This document shows, piece by piece, positions 46,254-58,729 of a DNA stretch of 64,000 bases. How positions within the stretch are numbered: position 1 is the first letter of the stretch; each line of letters opens with the position of its first letter. The stretch comes from Pilatotrama ljubarskyi. Its lineage: Eukaryota > Basidiomycota > Agaricomycetes > Polyporales > Polyporaceae. The DNA lies in the NCBI GenBank assembly GCA_022385805.1, contig MU277736.1, positions 1 to 64,000 of the forward strand. The letters are read 5' to 3'. Below the pieces are notes generated by a model. That model made no database searches. It saw only the letters and a list, made by a program, of their open reading frames with translations, and was not told the origin of the DNA. A program made the translations under genes and the position numbers.

Positions 46254-47039
46254 ATGCCCAGTCTCCGCGAACTCGAGGCTGAGCGACTTGAGGCCTCTGC
46301 GAAGGGGGCCTCAGTTCCCGGCGGCGACGGTGTGTGGCACGCCGTTCTCGCGTTCTGCGCGCTGGAGCTGTGTTGCTCCTCCTCAGACGCCCGCACAGCC
46401 ACGTGGCTCGCGGCCTCTTGGCCGCATTAGGAACGTCCTGTCGTTCTTCCTGCCACGCCACTACTTGCAGCTTCTCTGGATTGTCGAGCGAGACCCGGCG
46501 AGATCGTATGTACCATGGAACAGCTCGAGGGCAGCGGCATCCATGCGCGTCAGGGCGATGGGCCGCTGCACTGCTCGGCAGGGCGCATCGAAACGCCCCC
46601 GCTCCAGAAACCGATTGTACGGTGGCTGGACCGCAGAGTCTGAAGAATGATGATCGCCCGCTGGCTCCCCCTGCCATAGTACCCAGATCTCACCGCCGCG
46701 GCGCTCGAGACTCGTACCATCGGGATCTTTCTCATAACTCTGCATCTCTAGGACCGGGCGTACTCCTCCGAACCCGCTCACAGCGCTCTCTCCCGCCGAA
46801 GCCGCGCGAGAGTGAGAGACATCACGACATGACCGAACGCCCACAGCGCTTCCCAGCATCCCCGAAGCGCCGTGAACCCCTCCTTCCCGTATTCGACGTC
46901 TTCCTCTTCGCGACTCCAGACGGCACGTCAATATCAAGAACTCCTGGAGTTCGCTCAGAGCGAGATGGCAGCCATCCATGACGCAGCTGCGCTTCTGGCG
47001 CGTCCATTCCCTCCGCCCTGGCCTTCTACATATACATAG
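46254..47039 (+). CDS. Possible small multi-exon gene, unresolved
   Basis: A start MPSLRELEAERLEASAKGAS at 46254 precedes a GTGTGT donor at 46330. A convincing C-terminus lies at about 46857-47039: RLQTARQYQELLEFAQSEMA, then AIHDAAALLARPFPPPWPST and TAG. Between them candidate exons (near 46470-46506, 46581-46615, 46679-46712, 46752-46811) can be joined in frame into a Ser/Arg-rich linker, but alternatives exist. I do not recognise a family. The minus strand of the same segment also has a long open frame (47108-46461), so strand is not certain. It would be divergent from MED12. Confidence 0.3.
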
Positions 47040-47560
47040 GCGCGCGCGTGTTACGCCTCGTAAGATACAATGATCCTCCCAGCTCGAAAACACCCCCAAA
47101 AGGCCCAAATGGAGACCTCAAAACGGCGCGACTGCGGGGACCTCTGCGGCTGGGCAGGCCACTCCGGCTCACTTTCCTCCTGTCCGCAGTTTGGGATTGC
47201 ATCTGCGACGCGTTTCGCGCGCCCGACCACCTACCTAGCCGAATTCGTCGAGGCGTGGCGCATGCAAGAGACAGGTGGTTGCAGTAGTAAGCGGGCGGCG
47301 CGCTCGATCATGGACTCACAGGAGGAGTCAAAACGCTCCTCAGCGGCCTGTGCTATGCGTCGCAGGACTTGGACGTGGGGCGCTGCCGCGAGTGGCGTGC
47401 CGCGCGCTTCGAGAAGGGTGCTAGCGCTCCTGATCCATGTCCAGCATATGTAGGCAAACCGTCAACCGAGATGAGTGCGAACCCGCTATTCCTCCGATAT
47501 TTGACTAAGAGAGTCGGGCGAGATATGGATATCTCTCTTCGCATCTATGGCATCCCATAT
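47040..47560. other. Intergenic or unresolved coding
   Basis: Minus-strand segment 47450-47290 reads protein-like (VQVLRRIAQAAEERFDSS) but could not be joined to the exon at 47838 without creating a stop. Confidence 0.35.
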
Positions 47561-48615
47561 CCGAGGGACCAGGAGCAAAGTTTGACTCTGAGTTCGTGTC
47601 CCGGTTTGCATCCGCGCGTGCGCTCTGCAGCGCTTGGACCTCGCCGACCTTGACTCGGAGGGAAGCGCGAGCGTTCCTAGGCCTAGGTCAGGTCGTCCAG
47701 AACCTAAATACTGTAGGATGGGGAGATGGTGATCCGGGGGGATGGAGCCAGGGCCTCAGGCCTCGGGCGATAGCGCGGAACTCGAGGGCGTTATGCAAGG
47801 CTGCGGGGGACGCGCAGGATTCGCGCGGGCGCCTTACCTGGGCAAGAGTAGCAAGGTCTCATACTCATAAGGTGGTGGTATGGAGCTCCGTTCGGGTGGT
47901 CCTATACATATGTGTGGACGCAAGCCGCTCGCGACGACTTCCTCGAGGTGGCGCGCCGCGTCCGAATGGTTGGATATCCAAGCTCGAGTCCTGTGAAGAA
48001 GCATCTCCCAGATCCTGCAGCGCGCAGCTGAACTCGGGCTGCAGAAGGAATCTGCCAGCATGTGGTTGCGGATTGCTGCGTCCAGCTGCTGCTGGTGATG
48101 ATACTCCCCACATCCTCGGGCCTGGGGCCTGGGACGCCGGCGGCGGCGGCGGCGGCGTTCGGGAGCATCCCAGAAGACCTCGAGCATCCGGATATCCACG
48201 GACAGCAGCAGAAGACAATCGTGGGACGTACGTACATCGGCGCGGGGGACCTGGCAGGATTGGCACGGACGGGTCGACGGGATCGTGATCTGATTGCCAA
48301 ACCGTAATAACTGGCGCAGCTGGTCGAGTGGGGAATTCCTCCGGGCGTTCCTTCCGTATGTACCTCGTGCGTCGCCTTCTTACGCACCTTGCACGTAAAC
48401 TCCTACAGTCGCAGCCACCACAGAGTACCTTCCCCCTCGACAGCGTCTTGAAGCTTGGAGCAGCGACAGCAGCGCATGAGCTGGAAAGGTGTGTGCGCGA
48501 GTCCGAGGGACTGCGCGCGGAGGATGGTATAATTACCGAGGGGGGCGAGGCGCCGGCGACTTCCGAGAGGAATTGCTCGATCTGGCATCCCGGAGCCGTG
48601 TGTAGCACCGATCAA
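47561..48615 (-). CDS. Probable unrecognised gene, partly resolved
   Basis: The best-supported exon is 48250-47838 (413 nt, open). It has acceptor CCTGCCAG|GTC and a strong donor CCCAG|GTAAGG. It encodes VPRADVRTSHDCLLLSVDIR, an Arg run from a (CGG)6 tract, then LDAAIRNHMLADSFCSPSSA, RIWEMLLHRTRAWISNHSDA and RHLEEVVASGLRPHICIGPP. A second exon in matching phase starts near 47684 (LRVKVGEVQALQSARADANR). A 5' exon could begin in the open frame 48608-48440 (IEQFLSEVAGASPPSV), but its linkage is uncertain. No domain is recognised. It may be a degraded or fast-evolving gene. Confidence 0.33.
48138..48157 (+). repeat. (CGG)6 microsatellite
   Basis: Six CGG units plus CG. On the minus strand it gives an Arg, Pro or Ala run, depending on frame. 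Confidence 0.9.
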
Positions 48616-50417
48616 TTACTGTATGGGATGGGACAGCCGAGACTCCGGGCACTCGAGAGAGAGTGGCCAAGTGCAACGATCATCATCATCGTCCGCCAGG
48701 GCAATGGGTCTCTCTGCGCAAGCGGATGCTTTGTGTATCGTCGCTCGAGCGACAGACATGGGCTGGAGTCTGGGAGACGGTTGGCTCGGGCAACGGACGG
48801 GGCGGTATGCATACCACGATACCTTGCGGGCGCGCCGAGGCACTTCGCGCGATCTTGTGGCGGGACGACAAGACCAAAAGCGGCCTAGCCAGCTATAACT
48901 AACCGAGATGGACCGCTTCTGAGCAGAACCTTACTGTCCTGCAGCTCATGCATAATGCACATGTAGAGCTGGGCTCGCCCGCGCGGCGCGGCGCTGCAAG
49001 ACGGTGGGCCATGACACGTACCTCGCGCACGGCCTGAGATTAGCGAGCATAGTGCTGTAGTGTGCTTGAGGGCCTGGGAACTGGGGCAGAAACGCGCGGG
49101 ATGAGATTGGACGCTGGGCCGGCTGGGGCAATGTATCTCTCCGGGTGACACTATTGACACGAGCTCTCACGGTCTTTTGTGAGACTTTACTCAAGTCAGA
49201 CGGCCTAGAAAGGGAGCGCCCAGAACGCGCCTTAGCCTAGAATGCGTGTGCCCACTGGCACTGCGCTCCACCTGCATTCATCAGAGGGCCGAAGTGAGCA
49301 AGAGAGCAGGCTCGATCGAGTGATGCTTGGTGTACTGACTGTGTCTTGGCACGAATCGGTGGATGCGCTGCTTGTGCGTTGTTGCGGGGCATGCGGGACA
49401 GGGCGTGATCAGTGCGTCAAGAAGAGTATGTGCAGAGATATCGGAGCAGGAGACTGAACATGTTTCCTGATGCAGGAAAGGCGGGAGAATGCGAGGCTCG
49501 TGCAGGTGCAGGTGTCCGCGTCCGGGGTCGCTCCAAGGCGAAGTGACAGAAGGAATTCAGGGGCCGCGCTCGGCCGGCGTTCATTCGGGATTTTCGACGT
49601 CACAGTTCACTCATTTCGATCGCGCATGCACCATTTCGACCGCGTTTCTTTTCTGTGCGAGTTTTGATTCGTTTCTCGTGCGGGCCACGGCGGAGAGCGG
49701 GACGTGGGACGTCGACGTGCCGATGCGCCTAGCGGGCGATATGCATGTGCAGAGCCCCGGTGCGCTGAGAGTCTGTCCCGGGTCCGCTGAGAACGGGGCT
49801 AGATGGCGCCTGCACTGCCGCGCGAGCTCGAGACGCGGCGGGAGGGGTGCAGTCCGAGTCGTCGTCCGGGGCAGGCGGGGGGCCGTGCGCTGGCTGGCTG
49901 GCTGTCGAGGGCGTTGAGCGGGGGATATGACTATTAGTGCGAGGTGATGCAGTCATGAGAATGGAAGGATGATGCGCACATGCACAGAGACTGCACGTTC
50001 CGAAGTAGAGTACGGCCAGACTTGCCATTTGCAGACACTCTCCTCAGTCTCATTCAATCGATCCGGTACGCCCGAGCATGCGGCGCCGTCTCCGTCCTCC
50101 CCTAGCCACAGCCCGTGCCCACCCGCTCGCCCCCGTCCAGGCGGCCGCAGAGCCACGCAGCGAGCGGGCAGGACAATAGACGGCGGGATAAAGGAGAATA
50201 AAAGCGGTTGGGACGCGGGGCGGGGCACTGGCAGCGAGGATAACGACGAGCCGAGGGTTTGGATTGGTCAGGAGGGCTTAGCGCCGGGAGGGCCGGTGGC
50301 CCAGTGTGGTCTGCCCTGACCTGTTCTCTCCGCCGACCTTCACGCCATCGTTGCGGTCTCTACCGCCCCAGCCCTCTTGCCCTCATACCACCACCATCCC
50401 CTCCCGCGCCGCTCGCC
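48616..50417. other. 1.8-kb gene-poor stretch
   Basis: No exon, RNA gene or mobile element recognised. The last 300 bases are probably the promoter of the 50418 gene. Confidence 0.5.
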
Positions 50418-52126
50418 ATGCACCGCGCAACGTCCTCCGCTTCCTCCTCAACATCCTCCTCCCATAGATCGCGCAGGCGGTATGCCCCACCCACCCCTTC
50501 CCACCCTCGTGCCCATTGAGCTCACTCCTCCTCCGCAGACAACTCACCCGAGAACAGCTCTTGAAGGGTCTTCAAGTGTGTATACATTCCTCATATCCAG
50601 CTTTCCTCTGTCCCTGACGCGCTCTCTGTCCACAGATACTCGGGCCTGTCAGCGCTCCACTCCCCCCGGAACTCCCACCCTCCCCACCCGCCTCTCGCGA
50701 GCCCTCTCCCGCCCTTGGCCTCAAGCGGCGCCATGACTCTGAGTCCGAGCAAGGTCGCAACAAGAAGCCCCGCGTTAGTGCAGCACCCAGCTCCTCTCGG
50801 CCACGCCTCTCCCCACAGTCGCGTCCGCCCTCAGCCGCCGCCGTGCCGCCGACATCCAGGCACGAGCCCTCCGAGGACGGAGAAGTCAAAGAAGAATCCC
50901 CATCGGGCCCCAGTGTGTTGCCCACAGCCTTCTCCTTTATGCCAGTGCGTCGGCCACGCCGCGGAGACAACATTCCCACCAGCGAATGGGACTCCGTCTA
51001 CGAGAAGTGCTTCAGCAAAGCCCGCATGCTCAGGTTCTCGGCCCTCGCGCGGGTCGCTGCGGCGCATCCCTCCACCTCCAAGGAGTACAAGCCCCTCCGG
51101 ATACCACCCAATCCGAACTCATCTTACGCCAAACACAGCCTGCTCATGGCTCGCCTCGAGCTGATCGACTCCCTCCTGCACTTCGTCTACGGCCTGTGGT
51201 GCAAAGACTATAGCGTGCGGACATGCTACCGAGCCGCGTGGCGGACGGTCAACGATTATCTGCAGCTCACGAAGAAGAAGATGGCAGCGGAGAGCCACGA
51301 CGAGCGTGAGAAAGCTTTCATCGGCCTGCTGTAAGTCTATCTCCGCTCCCGATGTACAGCAACTTGAGCTCCTTTCAGCAACATGGTTGAATCCTACATC
51401 CACGGACGGAAGCTCCGGTATCAGGCCGTTGCCATCGACAGGGAGAACGACCAGAAGATTAACCGCCTGCACATCCAGTGGAAGGCGGAGAAGGCGCAGG
51501 CTCAGGCACGGGCTGCAGCTGCAGCTGCAGCACAGAGCTCAACGTCCAGCGCGACGCCGAACATGCTCCCCTCCCCTGCTAGCAGCAACTCCGCGAACAG
51601 CTCGAATTCGACGCCCCTCGGCGGCCACGGGACGCCCGGCCACAACCCAGCGTTGGACATCGACTGCCAGCCGGATGTGACCCACGGACCCAGCAACGCA
51701 GAGCGCCAACAGCCGCCGCCGGCGCACATTCACATCCCCGTCAACACGCAGTTCATTCTCGACCGCAAGGCGCAAGGGAGCGGCCTGCTGGCGTCGTCCC
51801 ACTCTATGCAGACCGCGCAGCAGCACCTGAATCTCGCAGTGATGGCGCGGCACTACCCGCGCACGCTCGCGCGGATGATGTTCTCAACGCTCGGGCCGCA
51901 AGACGAGCACGAGCCCGACTTTCAGGACGACGACTGTGAGCTGTTCTGGCCCACGCAGGCGGTCACCGGCGAGGGCCTCGGCTGGGTGTGCCTCATGGGC
52001 ATGGCGATGGTCAAGGAATTCGGCAAGGAGTACGGGTACCAGGGCGTCGACGGCGTCGTCCCCAGGCTCCCCGGCGAGGACGTGTACGGCTTCCCGGAAC
52101 CGCGCTTCGTCCCGCACACGCGGTAG
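50418..52126 (+). CDS. 513-residue protein, possibly AF4/ELL-partner-like
   Basis: Exons 50418-50479, 50539-50575, 50636-51330 and 51379-52126 join in frame to 513 residues. Residues 1-160 are Ser/Pro-rich with a basic motif LKRRHDSESEQGRNKKPR likely to be a nuclear signal. The middle is helical and ordered: SEWDSVYEKCFSKARMLRFS, AKHSLLMARLELIDSLLHFV, YGLWCKDYSVRTCYRAAWRT, then FIGLLNMVESYIHGRKL. This resembles the C-terminal homology domain of AF4/FMR2 proteins and fission-yeast ELL-binding protein, which act in transcription elongation. It is a resemblance, not a match I can verify. After an Ala/Ser linker the tail has MARHYPRTLARMMFSTLGPQ, a highly acidic patch and VCLMGMAMVKEFGKEYGYQG. 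The gene itself is well supported. Confidence 0.8.
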
Positions 52127-55100
52127 CGAGCGCGTAGGCCGACCTCGACCTCGACCCCGGCCCCGCCCTCGATCGGTCTGGTATACGTCTTCATTGTCTG
52201 ACCCCGCGTAGAGCCTTGTGGTGCGCGTGCGATAACCCCTCGTAAGGTGTGATACTCCGCCAACGCCGCCACCCTGAAAGCGCCAGCTGCATCCCGGATC
52301 CATCTATTTGGTCGATGCGTATTATGCTAGGCCCTTCCCGTCCGCGTAAGGCCGCCTCGCGCCCTCTGTATCCCTATTCAACCTCGTCGACGACTCCGAT
52401 TCCGCTCTGCCGCCATAGACAAGGCTCACTCTGCAGACGCGTGTCTCGTTCGGCCCAGCCGGATGTATCGCCTTAGCGTCTGAGTCCCAAACTGGCTCGC
52501 CCTCGGTCGCCTCCGTGTAACATATCACCTTGCCCTGGACGTCTCCTCTCCGTCATCCGCATCCCGCATCCCGCTGTAGTCTCTGCCGCCCACCCGCCAC
52601 CTGTACTACTACTACTCCCGTCGCTCTGCTGTCACGATCACCGCCCATCAAAAGCTCGCATCATCGCATCTCCTTGAGCACGCGCTGCGCCCGCCCTGCG
52701 CGCGGCGGAGGCCCGGGGTCGTCCGTCTCTCTCCGTCATCCATCCCATCCTGCCCATCCAAACCCGTCCCCTCGCATCTGCATCATCGCATCTTTGTCTT
52801 CATCTCTCCATCTCCCTCTCCGTTTCTCTGTCTCTCTCTCTGTCTCTCGCAGGACTCCCGTGTTCATGTTCAGCTTTCCACACTGTCGGATCGGTCGGTC
52901 GGATTACCCTTTGCCATTCACGTCGCTCGCCATTTCCCTTCCTGCGCGCGCCCCGCTTCGCACTTCCCATTCCGCCTTTCGCATTTTGCTGCGCACGCCC
53001 GGTTCTTGCTTTCGGTTTTGGTTCGTGGTCGGCCATCACCTGGTTTATAACTACCCTCAGCTTTCTAACATACCCGCATTTATTCTAATATCTCTACACG
53101 CCGTGCTCGCCCGCGCCCTTGCACCGGCGGCACTCGCGCCGTGGCCCGAGTCCAAGGCGTACGTGCAGGGGCGCCAGCGCATGGCCAGGGTTGCGCGCGC
53201 GTGCGGCCGCATTTTTGCATACCGCAGATCCTGGCCTGGCGACATGTCGCGCGGCGCGGTGGTGCACTACGATAAGTACTGTACTGCACACGGAACGCGG
53301 TGTCTATTATCTGGGTCTCCTTGCCTGGCACTTGCGTGGCCTGCCGCCGCTTGTTTTATTTAACCTTGTACTACGTATACGTACTACCCTGTCTGCGCTC
53401 AGAATATAGCTGCGTAGAGGACGGGCCTCTGCTGGAGCCTCCTCGGATGATCCTCTGGAGTTTGTCTGTCCGGCCGACCTCGTGCGCGCTCTCGAGTTCG
53501 CAGCGTGCGGGTGCTTTGCAGAGCCAATCTTATTGCTTGAGCGCAGCGCTGAGGTCTGACCTCTGGGGAAGCTATATAGCGTAGTTATTATAATTAGCTG
53601 AGATGAGATAGGTTGAGCCGCAGCAGTGACACTTCTCATAAGACTAGTTACAGTACGCGCGCGGGCCGAGAACCTCGTGCCAAAGCCTCCGGAGGGTCGT
53701 CTCGAAGTTTCCCGTCCGCGCATGCGTGCTGAAGCTCCGGGAGGTCTGAGCGTTGGAAGCTGAAGCTGGAGAGCGAGCCGCAGAAGCTGGAAAACGACGA
53801 TGCGCGCGCGTGCTTTCTCTTAACTTGCTGCCGCGCTCCCGTAATAAAGTTGGCGAACGAGCTCCGCCGGAGGGATGCACGTCGACGATGAGCTGCGTGT
53901 CCCTCGATGAGGGGAGGACAAGTATCGACGGCGGATGCGCGACGATCGAGCACGCGGATCCTCCCAGCCAGGAAGGTCTGCGCGGGAATCGGTACGGTCG
54001 CCGTATACTGTCTTTGTCCACGCCCATGCTGCTCACGTCCCCGGGCCCAGCCGTCGTGCGCGCACGGTGGAGTACCTAGCGCGGTGCACGTCCTCGCTGG
54101 CGTCCGGAGGCGCACCTCAGATCGCGGTGGTCCTGGCACTCGCGAGATCGCGCCGCTCAGAGCGTGCTCGCGAGTCTGGAGTTCGGAAACACCGTCGGCA
54201 TCGTACGTGCATATGATGGAGCGCGGCCGGCGGATCGATGCATCGAACGTCGGACGCGCACGAACGACACGAATGACATTGACATGGACAGCTAGGGGCT
54301 CGGGCGCGGCTCGCTTTGATGAGATACGGCGTCCGTGCTTCATGCTTCCAGGGCGCACGCCGCATCTAGAGATTGTGCAGACACGTTCGGGCGCAAGGGA
54401 GAAAACATCAATAACGGTGGGATGCACTGCAGGCATGGTATGGAACACCGCCCCCCCACGCGCGCGCGTCCGGAGACGGACGCAGTCCGGGTGTGCGCGA
54501 TCCCGACGTCAAGCTTGCTGTCCCTGTATTCAAGTAATCAATGTCAGCTTGAGGCTCTTGATTCAATCGAACTTGAGGGGGGTGAAACGTAGACTACCCA
54601 CCGCACGCTGCAGACCAGCGCCGCGAGAGATGTGCAGCGGGATCTACGGCGAGCTATTACACGCGAAGGCATGGGGCAGAGAACCGGTAGGTTATGACAT
54701 ATGCTAAACGCCCGTTCGTGCGGAAGCATGAACGTGAAGCCAGTATTCTATCACACCCACTCGAGCAGGCATCCGAACTACCGCATCTATGCCACCCCGG
54801 GCCCTATACATATACATATCAGAGTGATCTCGAGACGTGCAACGGCGCCGGGTTGCCTACCTACCTGGGACTATACTCCAGATGCACATGCGCAGACATA
54901 TCATAGCAGGTATCACCCCGAGTTGCCCAGCGCCGCAGCCGCCATGGCCCCGAACATGCACCACGCCGCACGCGCTGGCTGCGCTGGTTCTCCTGCACAG
55001 TCGCGACGCAGATCACATTCTCCGCACCGGTCTCCGCGCCGCCATGTAGGCTCTCCGTCTGAGTCGCTCGCCATGCCCTCCTGCACATTGGTTTAAGCTC

Positions 55101-55964
55101 AAGCTATACGCACGGACGCATCCGGGGTGCTCACTACGGCATCGTCGACGATCCACGCGCAGCGTGCGAGCGGGACTCTCGGCGACGCTGGACATTGGTG
55201 GAAGCCGTGAGACGGAGACGGAGACACGCGCGGGCGAAAATGGCGCGCGCCCGTGGGACACATGCATTGCGGTCAATCAAGGATAGATGGACAGACTCCA
55301 GAAAACGGCATGTCGGACAGGCGGGGCTGGCCAGCTCTGGTCTCGAGCACGGCAAACTGACAGAACGAGATCTAGAGACCAAGGCTTTGACGACCCGCAG
55401 AGATCTGTACCGTCCGCCGCCCGACGGGGCGCCTTCATGCTGAGAATGTGGCATCTGAGCGGGCCCCGCAGCCTGGCCTCCCGACCACCGTGCACGAGCC
55501 AGCTAGCAGCTGGCCATAGGGCAGACATGGCGGTCAGGCACGCATCGCTGTGCGAAGTGCGGGGCTGGCGGGACACGGGACTTCCTCTGCGCGTCCGACG
55601 GGAGAATACGAAGCCGTGCATCCTGAGGCACCCAGGAAGGCCCCGCACGCGGGAGCCTTGCGGAGGCGCACACGGTACCCAATGGTCAAAGCTTCCTTCC
55701 CTCTTTCCCCGCACGGGACTTCTCCCCAACCTCAAGCGCACGATGAGCGGGCGACAATCCGGGGCATAAGAGCACGCACGACATATACAAATCTGCGCTG
55801 CGTGCTCACATGCCTCATGCTCATGACATCAAGCCTCTAGCCTCACACGCACCCGGGCGTCCGACCGCGACAGCTCGCCACGTTAAAACGCCGCCGGGGC
55901 CGCAGAAACAACGAGCAGGCTCCGCGGCCGGGATTCTCTCGGTGCCTGTTGTACGTCTCCACAG
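52127..55964. other. 3.8-kb gene-poor stretch
   Basis: Pyrimidine-rich DNA at 52530-53060 (with a CT-rich tract 52801-52848) creates a 277-codon open frame of Ser/Pro/Arg composition that I do not accept as a gene. Minus-strand frame 54036-53644 (ending LRRLWHEVLGPRAYCN) is mildly protein-like without motif. Upstream exons of the orphan exon at 55965 may lie in 54900-55950 but were not found. Confidence 0.45.
52801..52848 (+). repeat. CT-rich low-complexity tract
   Basis: Almost pure pyrimidine with repeated CTCT and TCTG units. Confidence 0.8.
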
Positions 55965-56264
55965 GACGAGCCTGTCGTGGACTATGAGGGGCGGACCTCT
56001 GAGCTGATGAATGAACTTGAGGCCCCGACGCCGCGGAAACGGGTCGGCCCCTGGGAGGAGAGTTCTCCGGTGTGGGATCCTGAGGCGAAGTTGACCCAGA
56101 TGGGGATTGCGCGGGTCATGGGCAACGCGAGACAGTGGAGTGGGTGCCCGGAACCGGAACTGGAAGGAGGATTCGCGTATGGACGGGCGGCCGGTCAACG
56201 CTCTCCTAGCTCATACGATGATGCTTCTCACGATCTGGAGGAGAGGCCGGCCGGAGTGACTTGA
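55965..56264 (+). CDS. Orphan terminal exon, unknown gene
   Basis: After a good acceptor (GTCTCCACAG) a 300-nt frame encodes 99 residues ending at TGA 56264: DEPVVDYEGRTSELMNELEA, PTPRKRVGPWEESSPVWDPE, KLTQMGIARVMGNARQWSG and an acidic end. Composition and the acceptor suggest a true last exon. No partner exon could be identified upstream within about 100 nt, because the frame has TAA near 55878. It could be a gene fragment. Family unknown. It converges on RPS5 with 240 bp between stops. Confidence 0.42.
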   Translation, partial: DEPVVDYEGRTSELMNELEAPTPRKRVGPWEESSPVWDPEAKLTQMGIARVMGNARQWSGCPEPELEGGFAYGRAAGQRSPSSYDDASHDLEERPAGVT

Positions 56265-56310
56265 GTCCAGGAAAGTACCCCAAGCGTCGCAATGGCGAAG
56301 AACCTGTTCA

Positions 56311-57419
<1,109 letters not shown>

Positions 57420-58144
57420 TTTGATGGGCTTGAGGAACTTGAGGGGTGCCGCGGGGACCTTTTGCGAAGTTAGAGAACGTCGGGGACAGCGACCAGAAAC
57501 AGCGTGCGCACCGATGGCTTGTTTGACCGTGTTGTGCCCCGCCACTACAAAACAAGGTTTGCGCGCCCTCGGCATCTCCCGATCCTACTGTACAGTTCCT
57601 CCATGAACCCCGTTCGGCCCGACGACTCCGGCGCTATTGAACGCTTCGAGGTGCAGGGACTCGGTGCGATTCGACGGTTCATGTGTGCTTCTCAAGTGCT
57701 TCCACGCTATGTTTCCTTACCCGCCGGTCTGGATCTTCTGAACAGCTTGTGTCGCCTTCTCTAACATAATATATATGTCTGACGGTCGGGATATGACATC
57801 CATGCAGTGAACGATCCTCACTTCAGTACATTCTGTTCGCCCAGACACTGCGCATAGCCTTCCGGATGCGGCCGTTTTTCGCCTGAAGCAGCGTTCCAAG
57901 TCACAATGATTTCAGACTCGAACGTCTTCTGTCGTCGTATGTTTCTCGGAATGTCTATGACGAAACTGAGAAGACTTGAAAGGAAGGCGAATCGAAGTTC
58001 TTCCGCCACAATCTGGACGGGATCTTGACACTTCTTGTCTGCGAGCTCTGCTCTTCACATTGCGCACATATAAGTATCAGTCTGGAGCGATGGCGGGGTC
58101 GATGTCTCTGCAACTCCCTTTTACGCACCACTCCGCCAAGCAGC
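57420..58144. other. Divergent promoter region, RPS5 and the 58145 gene
   Basis: No exon supported. Holds the RPS5 promoter on the minus side. Confidence 0.5.
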
Positions 58145-58698
58145 ATGTTTTCCGAACGCGTTGAACGAACAATACACCTGGAAACTGATCTTACTCGGGA
58201 CGAGGTTCTTCAGAGCCTGAATCAATGCGGGAACATGTAAGCCTTTATCCCGGGGTATTCATATATGCGCTTATATGCATTGCTCACAGCCGAGGGGTAT
58301 ACCCCGCTGAAGGCACCGGCGACCCTGCCCGGTCCCAGTACTTTGTCGAGTTCCGCGAGGCGATTACCAGTATGAACGTGGACGAGCTGCCGGCTGCACT
58401 TCGCGACAGCCATTCATGCGCCCTCTCAGCCCCTTCTCACCTCGTCAATCGCTTCCGCGCAGTTGCAGGTCCCAATCTGCCACCCAAGCCACAAATAGGG
58501 GTCCTGGGTAACATACGATTTTCTCCTTACCAGAGTAGCAGGACGGCCCGCGCCGAACGTTCGTGTACGTAGGCTATGCAAACTCTGCTACATGCACACC
58601 TGACAATAGTTGAACCTAGCGAAGGAGAAACGTCGCCCGCCTACGTATACGACATTGGAGGCGACCTCGTCGACCGTTCCCTCTCCGTATCTCCATAG
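58145..58698 (+). CDS. 132-residue protein, unknown
   Basis: Exons 58145-58236, 58290-58507 and 58610-58698 join in frame to 132 residues. It starts MFSERVERTIHLETDLTRDE, VLQSLNQCGNIRGVYPAEGT, continues SQYFVEFREAITSMNVDELP and ALSAPSHLVNRFRAVAGPNL, and ends EGETSPAYVYDIGGDLVDRS plus LSVSP. It is acidic, without signal peptide or membrane span. No family recognised. The third exon shares its first bases with the open frame of the next gene in another frame. That gene's ATG lies only 31 nt beyond this stop, so the two may come from one transcript or overlapping ones. Confidence 0.62.
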
Positions 58699-58729
58699 TA
58701 ATCGCACACATCCGCACTCTGAAAGAATC

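Noticed and set aside
52530..53363. 277-codon plus-strand open frame
   Set aside because: Composition is Ser/Pro/Arg/His from pyrimidine-rich DNA with no domain, and it has no splice or start context of note.
53648..54448. 266-codon minus-strand open frame
   Set aside because: Overlapped by equally long frames on the other strand, no recognisable family.
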